DNA of 64,000 nt from Amylostereum areolatum. Lineage: Eukaryota > Basidiomycota > Agaricomycetes > Russulales > Stereaceae. Position numbers and translations under genes: made by a program. Shown here in pieces: positions 54,266 through 64,000 of this stretch; positions within the stretch are counted from its first letter, which is position 1; every line of letters starts with the position of its first letter. The stretch is taken from NCBI GenBank assembly GCA_012932865.1, contig SAXG01000053.1, forward strand, positions 62,001-126,000, given 5' to 3'. The notes beneath the pieces were generated by a model. The model was not told the origin of the DNA. It worked only from the letters and a program-made list of their open reading frames with translations, and made no database searches.

Positions 54266-57200
54266 AACGCCCCCCAGTCGCGTCGTCTGGCGGAGGCAAA
54301 GGACTTATATCATCGGCATCTTACAATCACTTCTCTGTACTATCATCTATGACCTCATGTGAGCAATCGTATCCATTGTGTGTGCACCTCTCTACTGTCA
54401 CGAAGAACAGGCAGACACCCTCGATAACGCTCAAGGTCAAAATGATTGGACGAGCGACAGGCCGACAAATCGACGCAGAGGCACTGCTTGACAGCGGTGC
54501 AGAAGGAATCATCATCAACCGAAGCTTCGCTGAACGCAAGAAGCTGACTACAAGAAAACTAGAAAACCCGTTCCCCATGCGTAACGTGGACGGCACCGAG
54601 AACATCATGGGCTGGGTGCGTGATACGACGACCCAACGGATCCGGATATACTCGCAAGACTCGAAGGCATACCATGAGGAAGAAGCTGAGTTCTTCATCA
54701 CTGACATCGGTGATCACGATATGATCCTTGGAACAGACTGGCTCGATGAGCATAACCCCACCATAGACTGGCAGCAAGATCGTGTTGACATGCTCCGCTG
54801 CCCTCCCTCTTGCACCCTCTCCGAACCGACCGTGACAAACCTTGCAACAAAGCCGCGGACACCATCGTCGACCCGATCACAGCAAAACGTTCGAGCTGAT
54901 GCGGCCCCTAAGGTACCTCTAGCCCCGGACGACCCATTCCCAGAACCAGTGTATGTCTCCTGGACCCCTATCCCTACGTATGTCATCCCCGCGCGCAGGG
55001 TCAAAGGAGTTCGCATCCGCACATTCCATATCTCACCTTTACCTGCCCGCCTTTTCACTGAAGACGACGATGAGCGACCCAGGGTCTTCCGAGACTGGGA
55101 GATCAATGGCCTGCGTCGTGCTGGGATTCTTCCTGAAGTTGACGGCCCCAACCCGGAGGCAGTACCAATCCGAGCGGGCTTCACCAAGGCGCAAGAGCTT
55201 GCAGAGCACTCAAGGGAAAATGCACGCCCGCAAACCTTTGAAGACTTGGTTCCCCCTCCATACCGCTACTTTGCACCTGTATTCGACAAGAAAACCTCTG
55301 AACGACTACCCGACCGGCGACCATGGGATCATGCCATCGACATGAAGGACGGCTTCGAACCCAAGCCCTGCAAGATCTACCCGCTCTCCCCCTCCGAGCA
55401 GATCGAGCTCGATACCTTCCTCGATGACCACCTGAAGAAGGGCTACATTCGCCCATTGAAATCACCGCAGGCAAGTCCATTCTTCTTCGTCAAAAAGAAA
55501 GATGGGAAGCTGCGGCCTGTACAGGACTATCGAGAGCTGAACAAGGGTACCATCAAAAACGAGTACCCCTTGCCGCTGATCTCAGAAATTGTTGACCGCC
55601 TCAAAGGTGCAAAGATCTTCTCCAAGATGGACGTCCGCTGGGGGTACAACAATGTCCGCATCAAGGAAGGCGACGAGTGGAAGGCTGCGTTCAAGACGAA
55701 TCGTGGCCTCTTTGAACCTACAGTGATGTTCTTCGGCCTTATGAACTCCCCCGCGACGTTCCAGGCAATGATGAACGAACTTTTCAAGGATCTTATCGAC
55801 TCGGGCAAAGTCATCATCTACATGGACGACATCCTCGTATTCACTCGAACTATGGAGGAACATCGTGCCATAGTGCGACAGGTTCTCCAACGCCTACAAG
55901 ACAATGACCTGTTCCTTAAGCCAGAGAAATGTGTCTTCGAGCAGGACTCCGTTGAATACCTCGGACTCATTATCTCACACGACAAGATCGCCATGGACCC
56001 CATCAAGGTAGCTGGTATCCAGGACTGGCCGACACCCCGGACGGTCAAGGATGTACAATCCTTCCTCGGATTTGGTAATTTCTACCGACGCTTCATCAAG
56101 GATTTCTCCAAGATCGCACGACCTCTATTTGACCTGACAAAGAAGGACTGCACATGGAATTGGTCGACGGAATGCCAGACGGCGTTTAACGCACTTAAAG
56201 CTGCGTTCACCTCCTCCCCTGTCTTAGTTATGCCTGATCCAAGGAAACCCTACCTTGTCGAAGTTGACGCCTCAGACTTTGCTACTGGAGGTATACTCTC
56301 GCAGAAAGGTGACGACGGTCACTGGCATCCAGTGGCGTATCTGTCCAAAGCCCTATCGGAACCGGAACGCAACTACGACATCTACGACAAGGAGCTACTC
56401 GCGATCATCCGTGCGCTCGAAGCCTGGCGCCACTACCTCGAAGGCGCCCCCGACACCGTCGAAATCTGGACAGACCACAAGAACCTGGAGCACTTCAAGA
56501 CGGCACAGAAGCTGAGCCGCCGACAGGCACGTTGGGCTCTATTCCTCACTCGATTTGACTTCGCGCTCGTTCACAAACCAGGAGTATCCCATCGCCCAGA
56601 CCCAATGTCCCGACGACCTGATCACAAGCAGGGCGTTGAGAACGACAACAAGGAGCGTATCTTGCTCGACCCCAAGTACTTCCAGATACGTGCAACAAGG
56701 CCAGGAGCAGTAACCTCCCTCGGCGATGTCGAACTCCGATGACGTATCCGCGACTGCAAGACCAAGGACATTGAGGTCGTTCAAGCTCTGGATGCCATCT
56801 TACGGAATGGACCACGTACACTCGTCAAGAACCTTCAAGAGTGGAACTACGAAGAAGGCCTGGTCCTGTTTAGAGGAAAGGTATATGTCCCTGCAGACGA
56901 CGGGTTGCGACACGACATTGTCAAAATGTACCATGAATCGCCCCTGGCTGGACGCCCTAGTCGCTTCAAGACTTACGAACTTGTGAGTCGTGAATATTGG
57001 TGGCCTGGCATGTCTGTCTTCGTCCGCGACTTCGTAGCAGGATGCGCAACCTGCCAGTCGACAAAGACACAGAGCAGCCGACCCCACGTCGACATGATCC
57101 CGAACGAAGTACCCGACCGACCATTTGGCGTCATCTCTACTGACTTCATTGTCGAGCTCCCTGACTGCGAAGGCTATAATGCCGTCAACGTCGTGGTTGA

Positions 57201-58356
57201 TCGCCTCACCAAGATGGTGGTTACCACCCCATGTACAACGAAGATCACCAGCGATGGCACGGCCGACATTCTCTTCGATAAGGTATACCGACATTACGGC
57301 TTGGCGGACAAGATCATCTCGGATCGTGGACCCCAATTTGCTGGGCAGGTAATGCGTACACTCAACGAGAAGCTCGGGATCAAGTCTGCCCTTAGCACAG
57401 CGTACCACCCACAGACAGATGGCCAGACCGAACGCGAAAACCAGAACCTTGAGCAGTTCCTGCGAGTATTCTGCAACTACCGTCAAGATGACTGGGTGAA
57501 GTGGCTGCCCTTCTTCGAGTTTTCTCACAACTCCCGCACCCATGCAGCTACCGGAAAGGCCCCCTTTGAAGTCCTCTATGGCTTCCTCCCCAAGATGTAC
57601 CCATCCGTAAACCCGTCCTCAAAGGTCCCTGCAGTTGAAGAACGCCTCCGTCAACTTGAAGAAGTCCGACAGGAGATCAAGGCCAGCCTTGCCCTCGCAT
57701 CTGACTTAATGAAGCACTACAATGGTGACACGATCAGCAAATCGACACTGTTCGCCGTCGGAGACAAGGTCTGGCTCGAAGGCAAAAACCTGAAGACGAC
57801 GAGGCCGAAAGCTAAGCTTGCTGCCAAACGATTTGGACCCTTCGAGATCGTTGACATCATTAGCCCAGTGAACTACCGCCTGAAGCTGCCGAAGACGTGG
57901 AGAATCCACCCAGTCTTCAATGCTTCGCTGCTCACCGCGTACAAGGAGACAACGGCACACGGTCCAAACTATGAACAACCGCCGCCTGACCTTGTTGATG
58001 ACGAAGAAGAATATGACGTTGAAGACATCATCGACTCGAAGCCGACCCGTAACAAGAAAGGCATACAATACCTCGTCAAGTGGGCAGGCTATCCTGACTC
58101 TGAGAATACCTGGCTCCCTCGCTCCTCGCTCTCAAAAGTCACCGACATGATCGACGCCTTCCACAAACACCATCCAAATGCGCCCCGCCCTGTGCGTTCC
58201 CTCGGCATCTCCTTTGACGATTTCCTCGCATCTACCCTTGCAGATGACATTGCGCTCCAGGCGAAAGCGCGTCTTAAAGGGGGGGTAATGTCACGGATCG
58301 CTCCATTTCTCTCTTCGTTTGCAGACCTCGTACACGCGACGCGTCACGGCACATGA
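54262..58356 (+). pseudogene. pol: Gypsy-6 pol with a single CGA-to-TGA stop
   Basis: The same domain order as Gypsy-5 Pol: protease (ALLDSGAEG), RT with YMDD, RNase H, integrase HHCC and core, and a chromodomain. TGA at 56740-56742, in VELR-stop-RIRDCKTKD, is CGA in Gypsy-5; the frame continues unshifted to 58356. The stop separates protease-RT-RNase H from integrase, so the copy could at best make the first half. The first ~800 codons are noticeably more diverged from Gypsy-5 than the last ~450. Confidence 0.95.
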
Positions 58357-58708
58357 CTTTCCCTTGCATCACATGCTTCAACGACGTCATTGCCCGGACT
58401 TCCAAGCGGGGTTCCGCATTCTTATCTATGACATCATTGCTCCGGACCTTTGTCCTCCGCCCCATGACTCCTTTCTTATTGTTCCCCCCGCTCGCACCAC
58501 TATTGCATCGCATCGCACCATCGTACCCACTTGTATATAAGGACAGTGTTTCTCTTCCCTTTTCCCTAGACTGTCCATCTCGTCATACGGTACTGTAGCG
58601 CACGTTGCACTACCCTAGACCCCGGCACTCTCGAATCTATTTTCTTCTCGCTTCTCCCATCGTCGCGACTTAGGCGGTTCATCGGTCTCATAAACTGCGT
58701 TTCTGACA
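58289..58708 (+). repeat. LTR-B, 3' LTR of Gypsy-6
   Basis: 420 bp after the AAAGGGGGGGTAA polypurine tract; first 68 bases also code for the Pol C-terminus. Confidence 0.97.
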
Positions 58709-58713
58709 GCAAC

Positions 58714-61074
58714 GGGACTGAAGGTTTCCATATAATGCTTGCCGTACTCCTGTTTGAAGCCTCTAGCGACCATGCGAGCACAAAATAGCGTGTCTGATTT
58801 ACGCTTGAAGACCCATTTGCAAGTGATGATGTTCGCATCCTTGGGTCTGTCCACCAATCTCCAAGTTCCCATTTTGTCTAGCGCGTTTTTCTCATATTGA
58901 CACGCTTCCCTCCACTGTGCCGCTTCGCGCGATGCCATTGCTTCCCCAAAAGACTGTGGGTCAGGTGATGCTGCTGTATCCAGCAAAGCCGAAAGCGAAA
59001 GCATTCCTCCTATTATGTGACGACGACCTCCTCGTCTGCCTATAGTTGCATCGACCTGGCTAGACCTCCCTGCACCATGCGCATTATCTGGATTATTGTA
59101 GTGCGGGTTCAAACCTGCACGATTCCGTCGCGGCCTTTGTTCAGGCGTGACTGGCTCATGCGAAGGTGGGGAGTAGTCTGCATGTGGGGGGTTTGCCAGA
59201 GCGTCATGGTACCGACTAGTTTGAGGAGTTTGTGGGAGTGGTGTAACTCCCACTGCAGGAGTACGCAGTGGAGTTTGTGGTGGTGAAGGGGATGGAGAAA
59301 GGGTGGTGAGGTCAGAGATGACAGACTCCGTCTCCTTGACCTCTTCCTCTTCATGCTCAGATGGTGGGGTTTCAACTTCTTCCTCACCGCCGTCTTTCTT
59401 TTCTTCGTCTGCTGCAGCACCAGGATTGGCTTGAGTAGGTGCCAATGGTCGAGCGTGACGATGCTTCTCAGGAATTTCGACATCTGGAACTAAATCTTCC
59501 AGACGCACAACAGGTGGCAGCTGAACCGGAGCTGGCAAACTCGGTTTCGCCGGGAAAGAGGTTTCGTCAAAGTCTACCTTGCCGTAGGCAGCAATGACCA
59601 TTGTTCTCTTTTCCTTTACCCACAACCAATACCCACTGGCACCGGGTTCATAGCCAATGAACGTCGCAGGGAATGTCTTTCCTTGTAGCTTGTGACGTTT
59701 GTCTTTGACTATGAATGCCTTAGCAGCGCAACCAAATACCCTAAGGTACGTGACATTGGGAATATCCTTTCCCTTTGTCCAGCGCTCAAGTGGAGTGTGC
59801 CACTGTTGGATCCGAGTTGGTGTACGATTGTAGATGTGGACAGCAGCTTCGACTGCATACTGCCAGAATCCTAAGCTAAGGCCAGTGTGGTGAAGCATAG
59901 CCATCGCCTTTTCAAGGATTGTACGATTGAATCGTTCCGCTCGTCCATTAAGTTGTGGCGTGTACGGCACGGACATGTGATGTTCTATTCCCAGTTCTTT
60001 GAACCGATCCTCGAGTTCCCGACTAGTGAACTCCCCTCCATGATCGGAGTGGAAGATTCCTATCTTTTCGCCCGTCTGATTTTCGGCCCACACTCTGAAG
60101 TGCTCGAACGCTTTCACGAACTCGCTTTTTGCCTTCAGATAGTAGATAGCACCAAAAGACGAACTATTGTCGAGGAACATAGCCATATAGGTATTTCCTT
60201 GGATCGATTTTATACGCATGGGTCCTGCTAGGTCAGAATGAATCTTTCCTAACACCCGCGTAGCACGTTTCTCTGAAACCGGGAATGTTTGACGTGTTGA
60301 CTTTCCCATCTGACAACCATGGCAGTGATCAGAGGGACGAGATGCTGGGTCAACGTGCACTCCTTTGACAACGTCTGGTGTTAACTTTGTAAGTGTACCA
60401 TGAGAGACGTGTCCAAAATGTTGGTGCATAATGTCCGCCGTAGTCATTTTGACCTTCTCCGCTTTCGCCGAGTTGACCATTACTGTGGGCGCAGGGTGTA
60501 ACGTGATCCAGTATACATTTTCCTGCTTTGTGACGTGCCCCACAGTAGTGTCTCCCTTTGAAATGGTGCGTCTGCCAGACCCACGGAGTTCAATGGTGAA
60601 ACCCCGTTCCTCAAGCATGCCGACCAAAATGAAACGGTGCATAGCAAGAGGGGCATGGAGGACCTTGTTCAGGGTAACCTCCATTTGTTTCCCTTCAACA
60701 ACAGAGACCGCGCGCACCGTGCCAACGCCTATATAGGTCATCTGGCCGCCATTTCCGAGTGTTATTGGATGCGAGTCCTTTAACAGTGTGTACGACTCGA
60801 AATCGCCTCGGTGCGGGGTTACATGTTGTGAACAGCCAGAATCCAACATCCAACGGGTGTGCCCAGGGGCGATATACCAGGAAACCTTCATGTCATTGGC
60901 GTCCGAAGACGAAGACACTTGCAAGGTATTTACAGTAGGTCCCCCGCCACCGCCCTCCACCTTTCTTCTTTGCCTCTTCCTCATCCTTCTTGCGCTTGCA
61001 ACATTCAGCCCTTTTGTGGCCAGGCTTGTCGCAGTAGTAACATTTGAGGTCCTTGTTGTTTTTCTTCTGCGCAA
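58714..61074 (-). CDS. pol: Copia Pol, N-terminal part: protease, integrase, start of RT
   Basis: Protease: WMLDSGCSQHV (DSG). Integrase: HHCC (HQHFGHVSHG...CHGCQMGK), catalytic core with KIHSDLAGPM, FHSDHGGEFTS and NGRAERFNRTILEKAM, then the GKDIPNVTYLRVFGC motif. After a low-complexity acidic linker the RT starts (WRLVDRPKDANIITCKWVFK, CARMVARGFKQEYG) and stops at METFSPVA, where Gypsy-6 entered; the other half begins RFETICF at 51611. The frame differs from gag by one position and overlaps it (60893-61074), so either a +1 shift or a one-base indel links them; copia elements usually have one fused frame, which favours an indel. Confidence 0.93.
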
Positions 61075-61843
61075 ATGACGACAATGATAATCCCCCTCCC
61101 TTTCCTTTTCCTCCTGCCTTGGAGAACGCGAGGGTAGCGACTTTACCCTTGCGACGAGACTCCTCCTCGATGATGCGAACGAAGATGTCTTCAGAATTCG
61201 TCTTGGTGATGTCAGGGAAGGAGTTGAGGATGACAGGAACTAACTCCTGGAAGGAGTCAGGGAGAGCCTTGAGGATGACGAAGGCGTGGAACATGTCGGA
61301 TAGTCCGAGACCATTATCGCCTAGGATATTGTACTTCTCCGTCATCTTGTCGATTTGAGGACGAAGGGGTTCCGACTCAGAGAGGCGATGTTGTTGGTAG
61401 AGATCGAAGCTGGTGAATGCGGTCATGATGCCAGGTCTGGAGTAGATCCCCTCCAGGACCTCCCAGGCGCCATAGGACGATGTGCAGTACTCTATCTTGC
61501 TGCGCACAGCAGTGACCCAAGCAAGCTTGAGAAGACCAAAGGCTGCATCATCATCGTCTTCCCAGTTTCCTCTGACTTCATTGTAGTCTTTGCCAGAGAG
61601 AGTGGAGAGTTCTAACTTGGGCGCCGATGTAATTTGGATGGTAAGTTCACCCTTGGCTTCCACATCCTTCTTCTTCTTTTCAAAGCCAGTGATCTCTGTG
61701 CTCGTCGAGGGACGAGGCTTCTGGCTGTTGACGACGCGCCACAGTTTTCTGCTCTGCAGCAGGTCCTGCATGTTGCGCAACCAGGATTTCCAGTTCGTTG
61801 CATCAAGTTTGACGAAGCTGGAAGGGAGCGAGTTTGAAGACAT
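60893..61843 (-). CDS. gag: Copia Gag
   Basis: 316 codons from ATG 61843. The N-terminal two thirds are a copia-type gag domain (LDATNWKSWLRNMQDLLQSR, AWEVLEGIYSRPG, LKALPDSFQELVPVILNSFP). A basic linker follows, then the CCHC knuckle CYYCDKPGHKRAEC at about residues 268-281. The last ~25 residues probably belong to a wrong frame, since the coding continues in the overlapping pol frame through a GGA/GGC-rich stretch. Confidence 0.9.
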   Translation of the reverse strand: MSSNSLPSSFVKLDATNWKSWLRNMQDLLQSRKLWRVVNSQKPRPSTSTEITGFEKKKKDVEAKGELTIQITSAPKLELSTLSGKDYNEVRGNWEDDDDAAFGLLKLAWVTAVRSKIEYCTSSYGAWEVLEGIYSRPGIMTAFTSFDLYQQHRLSESEPLRPQIDKMTEKYNILGDNGLGLSDMFHAFVILKALPDSFQELVPVILNSFPDITKTNSEDIFVRIIEEESRRKGKVATLAFSKAGGKGKGGGLSLSSFAQKKNNKDLKCYYCDKPGHKRAECCKRKKDEEEAKKKGGGRWRGTYCKYLASVFVFGRQ

Positions 61844-61874
61844 GATAAGTCTTGGTGGCGATAATCTGGGTTGA

Positions 61875-62333
61875 TGTCAGCAACGACTAGTGTGACAGCA
61901 CCAAGTTACGACACAGCTGACTAGAAGATGAGGACGACAGAGGGGAGCCGATCAGACACGGCGACAGACGAGGGAAAGCAAGCAAAGTCAGTAGAATTGA
62001 CTAGCTCGAGATAGGGAATATGTACAGCGAGAGGGAGCCTTATATACATGAGAGGAGAGAGACTTAGGTAAGCAACCAATACACGGTGATCAGTAAGCAG
62101 ACCAAGTATAAGTAAGCAGTTGTATGTAAAAGAGCACAGCATGAGTCAGTACTGTACAGCATGGGTCAGGGGAAAGGAGTCAGACCCGGGCCGAGATGAG
62201 TCGCGTGGGCCCGGGTGGGATATAGATGAACCGGGTCCGGGCCGAAGTGGAGCCGGACCGGTGATAAGCCAATAAGTCCTAAAGCGTGTAACCGATGTAA
62301 AGTAAAAAAGAAAATTATAGACCGTTCATGACA
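61875..62333 (-). repeat. Solo LTR-A with TSD GTTGA
   Basis: 459 bp, flanked by GTTGA (61870-61874 and 62334-62338). It lies in the copia leader just upstream of gag. It is the most divergent LTR-A in the window. Orientation inferred from Gypsy-3. Confidence 0.93.
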
Positions 62334-62338
62334 GTTGA

Positions 62339-63056
62339 GGAGCGGTCAGACCCAGATCCCCAAAGTCGCAAAGAGGCAGCAACCCTCCCCTGTGTCTGTA
62401 CTCTAAACCAGAAACCCAAAGGTTCCTGCTCTTCCTCGATGTCCATGCGCACCTATAGTACTTGTATGAACAGTTATATATGTGATGCGCAGTTGTAACA
62501 GGTGCTCCAGGGTGGATTGACTACCTCCCTCTGGATTGGGACACCTAAACCGGTCCGCACTTAAGGGCACCAGCCAACCGTTCACAAGCACCTATAGCAT
62601 CACGCTAGGCTCCCCTAGCGCTTGCCTAATTACCTAAGTATAGTAATTATGTACTGGCTTAGCGACGACACGAGCGTCGCCAGAGGCCCTTCCTGCCAGC
62701 TTCCTCAAGTGAGGTCACTTGGTTTCAGGGTGCTACGACACTACACGTCCTAAGACATCTTCAGGGCGGCTGGGAACGAATCGCCCGCACGCAACCTGGG
62801 TAAGTAAAAGTCCATGCCCCTAATGGGCCAAACTGTATCGTAGCGCGCAGAGGGACGGAGGACAAGAGGACTTGCAACGGCTTCTGCCCGCTTCAGGGCT
62901 CCCTCGCCGCGCTCGTGTTACCCCTTCAGGGTGAGAACACAATGCAAGGCCCGGGGCCAAGCAAATTGGGGAGCGAGTGGGACAAATGAATGTTACTCGC
63001 CTTTGAAGAACTTTGTACGACTTGAGGGCTAGATAGATAGGCCAGGGCCCATAACC
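62339..63056 (-). other. Copia leader, non-coding, rich in short hairpins
   Basis: Between the 5' LTR-D and gag, with no long frame. On the minus strand it starts GGTTATGGGCCCTGG, the probable primer-binding region. Perfect or near-perfect stems include CGCTAGG/CCTAGCG (about 62601-62618), TAATTAC...GTAATTA (about 62627-62649) and GCGACG...CGTCGC (about 62662-62680). Looks like structured RNA, but I cannot assign it to a known class. Confidence 0.5.
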
Positions 63057-63413
63057 TGTTGAACAGACTTATCCAAGTCAGTGAGACGCTCAGTCGAAGG
63101 GATACTTCGAGTGAGGAGGCAGGACGAAATACGAGAGCCTTATATACCCAAACCGCTGTGCCATAAGAGCCAATCATAAAAGCCGTAAGAAAGTGGTGTC
63201 ATAGTGTAGCATAATTAATCAGCGCCAAGAGTGCGCTCAGTCATCCACCACAGCTTTCATGTGAAAGCGTACAGTAAGAATCACATGCTCCGCACAGCCT
63301 CGCACAGCCGATTCCATATTGTTCCGGTTCTTCCCAGAACCTTCCGTTCCTTTCTGTCACATATTACATAATGTAGTTGAAGCTAGAGATCGTCCGCATT
63401 ACTATCTTCAACA
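63057..63413 (-). repeat. LTR-D, 5' LTR of copia (short form)
   Basis: 357 bp, with the same termini as the 472-bp copies but lacking 115 bp between two direct repeats. TATATAAGG on the minus strand near 63140. Confidence 0.93.
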
Positions 63414-64000
63414 CACTGTGCACGCAGCTCCAACCACACAGCACGTTCACGCCTAGCGCACGTGCCCGCGCGACGCATGACCAACGGCAGCCAGGCGTGT
63501 GGCTGGGGGACGCGGGAGGGGCACGCCAAGCACAGGGAGCGGGGGAAGAAGATGTCGAGGGGGAGACGGGGGGAGAGGGAAAGGAGAGAGGGCGCGGGGA
63601 GAGTGGAAGGCCTGGGGATTTGAAACACAAGTGGACACTTTCTTTCCTCCTGGGGAACACTTCCAGATCCGAAGATCAGCTGGACCGGCCGATGTCCTAG
63701 GGACGTGAGCACGGGTACGTGTGCGCCTAGGTAGAGAGCAGATCTGAGATGAGGACAGGGTGAACCGGAAAAAGGAGCGCTTACACCGCCTTGCACCGAC
63801 ACTCGGTTTGGGCACCTAGTTTGGGACTCTGTGTCCCAAAGTTGACACGCCGCGGACCACACCCTTCCTGCTCTACCACCACCCCCCTTCCTCCTTCCCG
63901 TCCCCCCCCCATCCCCCACGATGCTCAACGGCGACGCCAAAGTGTCTGCGCCACCGCCTTTCTCCCTCGTATGGCCACCTTTCGCGTCCAAAGACGCTCG
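63414..64000. other. Right edge, no recognised gene
   Basis: GC-rich; purine-rich on the plus strand at about 63540-63605 (runs of GGGGGAGACGGGGGGAGAG type). Overlapping frames up to about 200 codons occur on the minus strand, but their composition follows the low-complexity DNA and no domain is visible. It does not continue the host-type gene cut at 49811. Confidence 0.5.

Larger units (their letters stand above)
51612..58708 (+). mobile_element. Gypsy-6: full-length chromovirus inserted in copia pol, TSD GCAAC
   Basis: 7097 bp with 420-bp LTR-B ends, flanked by GCAAC (51607-51611 and 58709-58713). Same family as Gypsy-5. Its LTRs differ at about four positions. Gag is intact; pol has one TGA. 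The 5' LTR, leader and first part of gag are nearly identical to Gypsy-5, while the protease-RT region is clearly more divergent. Confidence 0.97.
49812..63413 (-). mobile_element. Ty1/copia element split by Gypsy-6
   Basis: Minus strand: 5' LTR-D (63057-63413), long non-coding leader (with a solo LTR-A at 61875-62333), gag (60893-61843), pol (58714-61074 and 50310-51611), 3' LTR-D (49812-50283). Gypsy-6 plus one TSD copy separates two halves of RT. The LTRs differ in length (357 versus 472 bp) and the outer flanks (CACTG and TCCGG) do not match, so the two ends may not derive from one insertion. Confidence 0.9.

Noticed and set aside
62339..63056. Possible group I intron, rRNA or tRNA-derived element
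   Set aside because: Hairpins are clear, but I could not find group I core elements, rRNA signature sequences or paired A/B boxes; left as structured leader.
63383..63991. About 200-codon minus-strand frame at the right edge
   Set aside because: Composition follows GC- and purine-rich DNA, overlaps other open frames, no motif.
1..64000. CRISPR arrays, tRNA and rRNA genes, bacterial operons
   Set aside because: No spaced identical short repeats of CRISPR type, no cloverleaf or rRNA motifs; introns and element types are fungal.

Overview
The window looks like an Agaricomycete (mushroom-forming basidiomycete) chromosome segment that is almost entirely nested transposable elements. The evidence is ~50-60 bp GT-AG introns in the few host-type genes, a Plavaka-type transposase, a DUF6535 membrane-protein gene, and chromodomain-bearing Ty3/gypsy elements. 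I saw no tRNA, rRNA, CRISPR or bacterial-type feature.

Layout: 1-4909, minus-strand gypsy element (Gypsy-1, truncated by the window edge). 4910-6191, intergenic with a 41-bp tandem repeat. 6192-6497, solo LTR with target-site duplication (TSD). 6667-8769, decayed DUF6535 gene. 10077-10566, long perfect-length inverted repeat. 10678-15977, Gypsy-4 (+), cut off in its integrase and holding a solo LTR. 15978-33730, Gypsy-2 (-). Gypsy-2 is split at a CGGTG TSD by a 10.6 kb block (20096-30735) holding the complete Gypsy-3 (-), a Gypsy-1-like integrase/chromodomain fragment with its own solo LTR, and a truncated LTR. 34448 to about 40126, Plavaka DNA transposon (-), whose nine-exon transposase reads open once a solo copia LTR and a 1.76 kb non-autonomous DNA element are set aside. 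40574-49811, a host-type gene (+) split by Gypsy-5 (41101-48194, full length, TSD GACGA) and truncated by a copia element. 49812-63413, copia element (-), split by Gypsy-6 (51612-58708, full length, TSD GCAAC) and carrying a solo LTR. 63414-64000, no recognisable gene.

LTR families used below: LTR-A (Gypsy-3, ~458 bp), LTR-B (Gypsy-2/5/6, ~420 bp), LTR-C (Gypsy-4, 277 bp), LTR-D (copia, 472 or 357 bp), LTR-E (306 bp, solo only).

The most interesting signal is shared by the gypsy elements. Each has a long leader (about 0.8-1.4 kb) between the LTR TATA box and the gag start that is nearly or completely free of ATG in all frames. Yet it carries a protein-like reading frame in phase with gag, broken by a single stop in the cleanest copies. 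The gag/pol junction is also conserved in all six: gag ends in a T5 run fused to its stop codon and pol lies in the -1 frame. Most premature stops in older copies are CGA to TGA, the mark of CpG decay.
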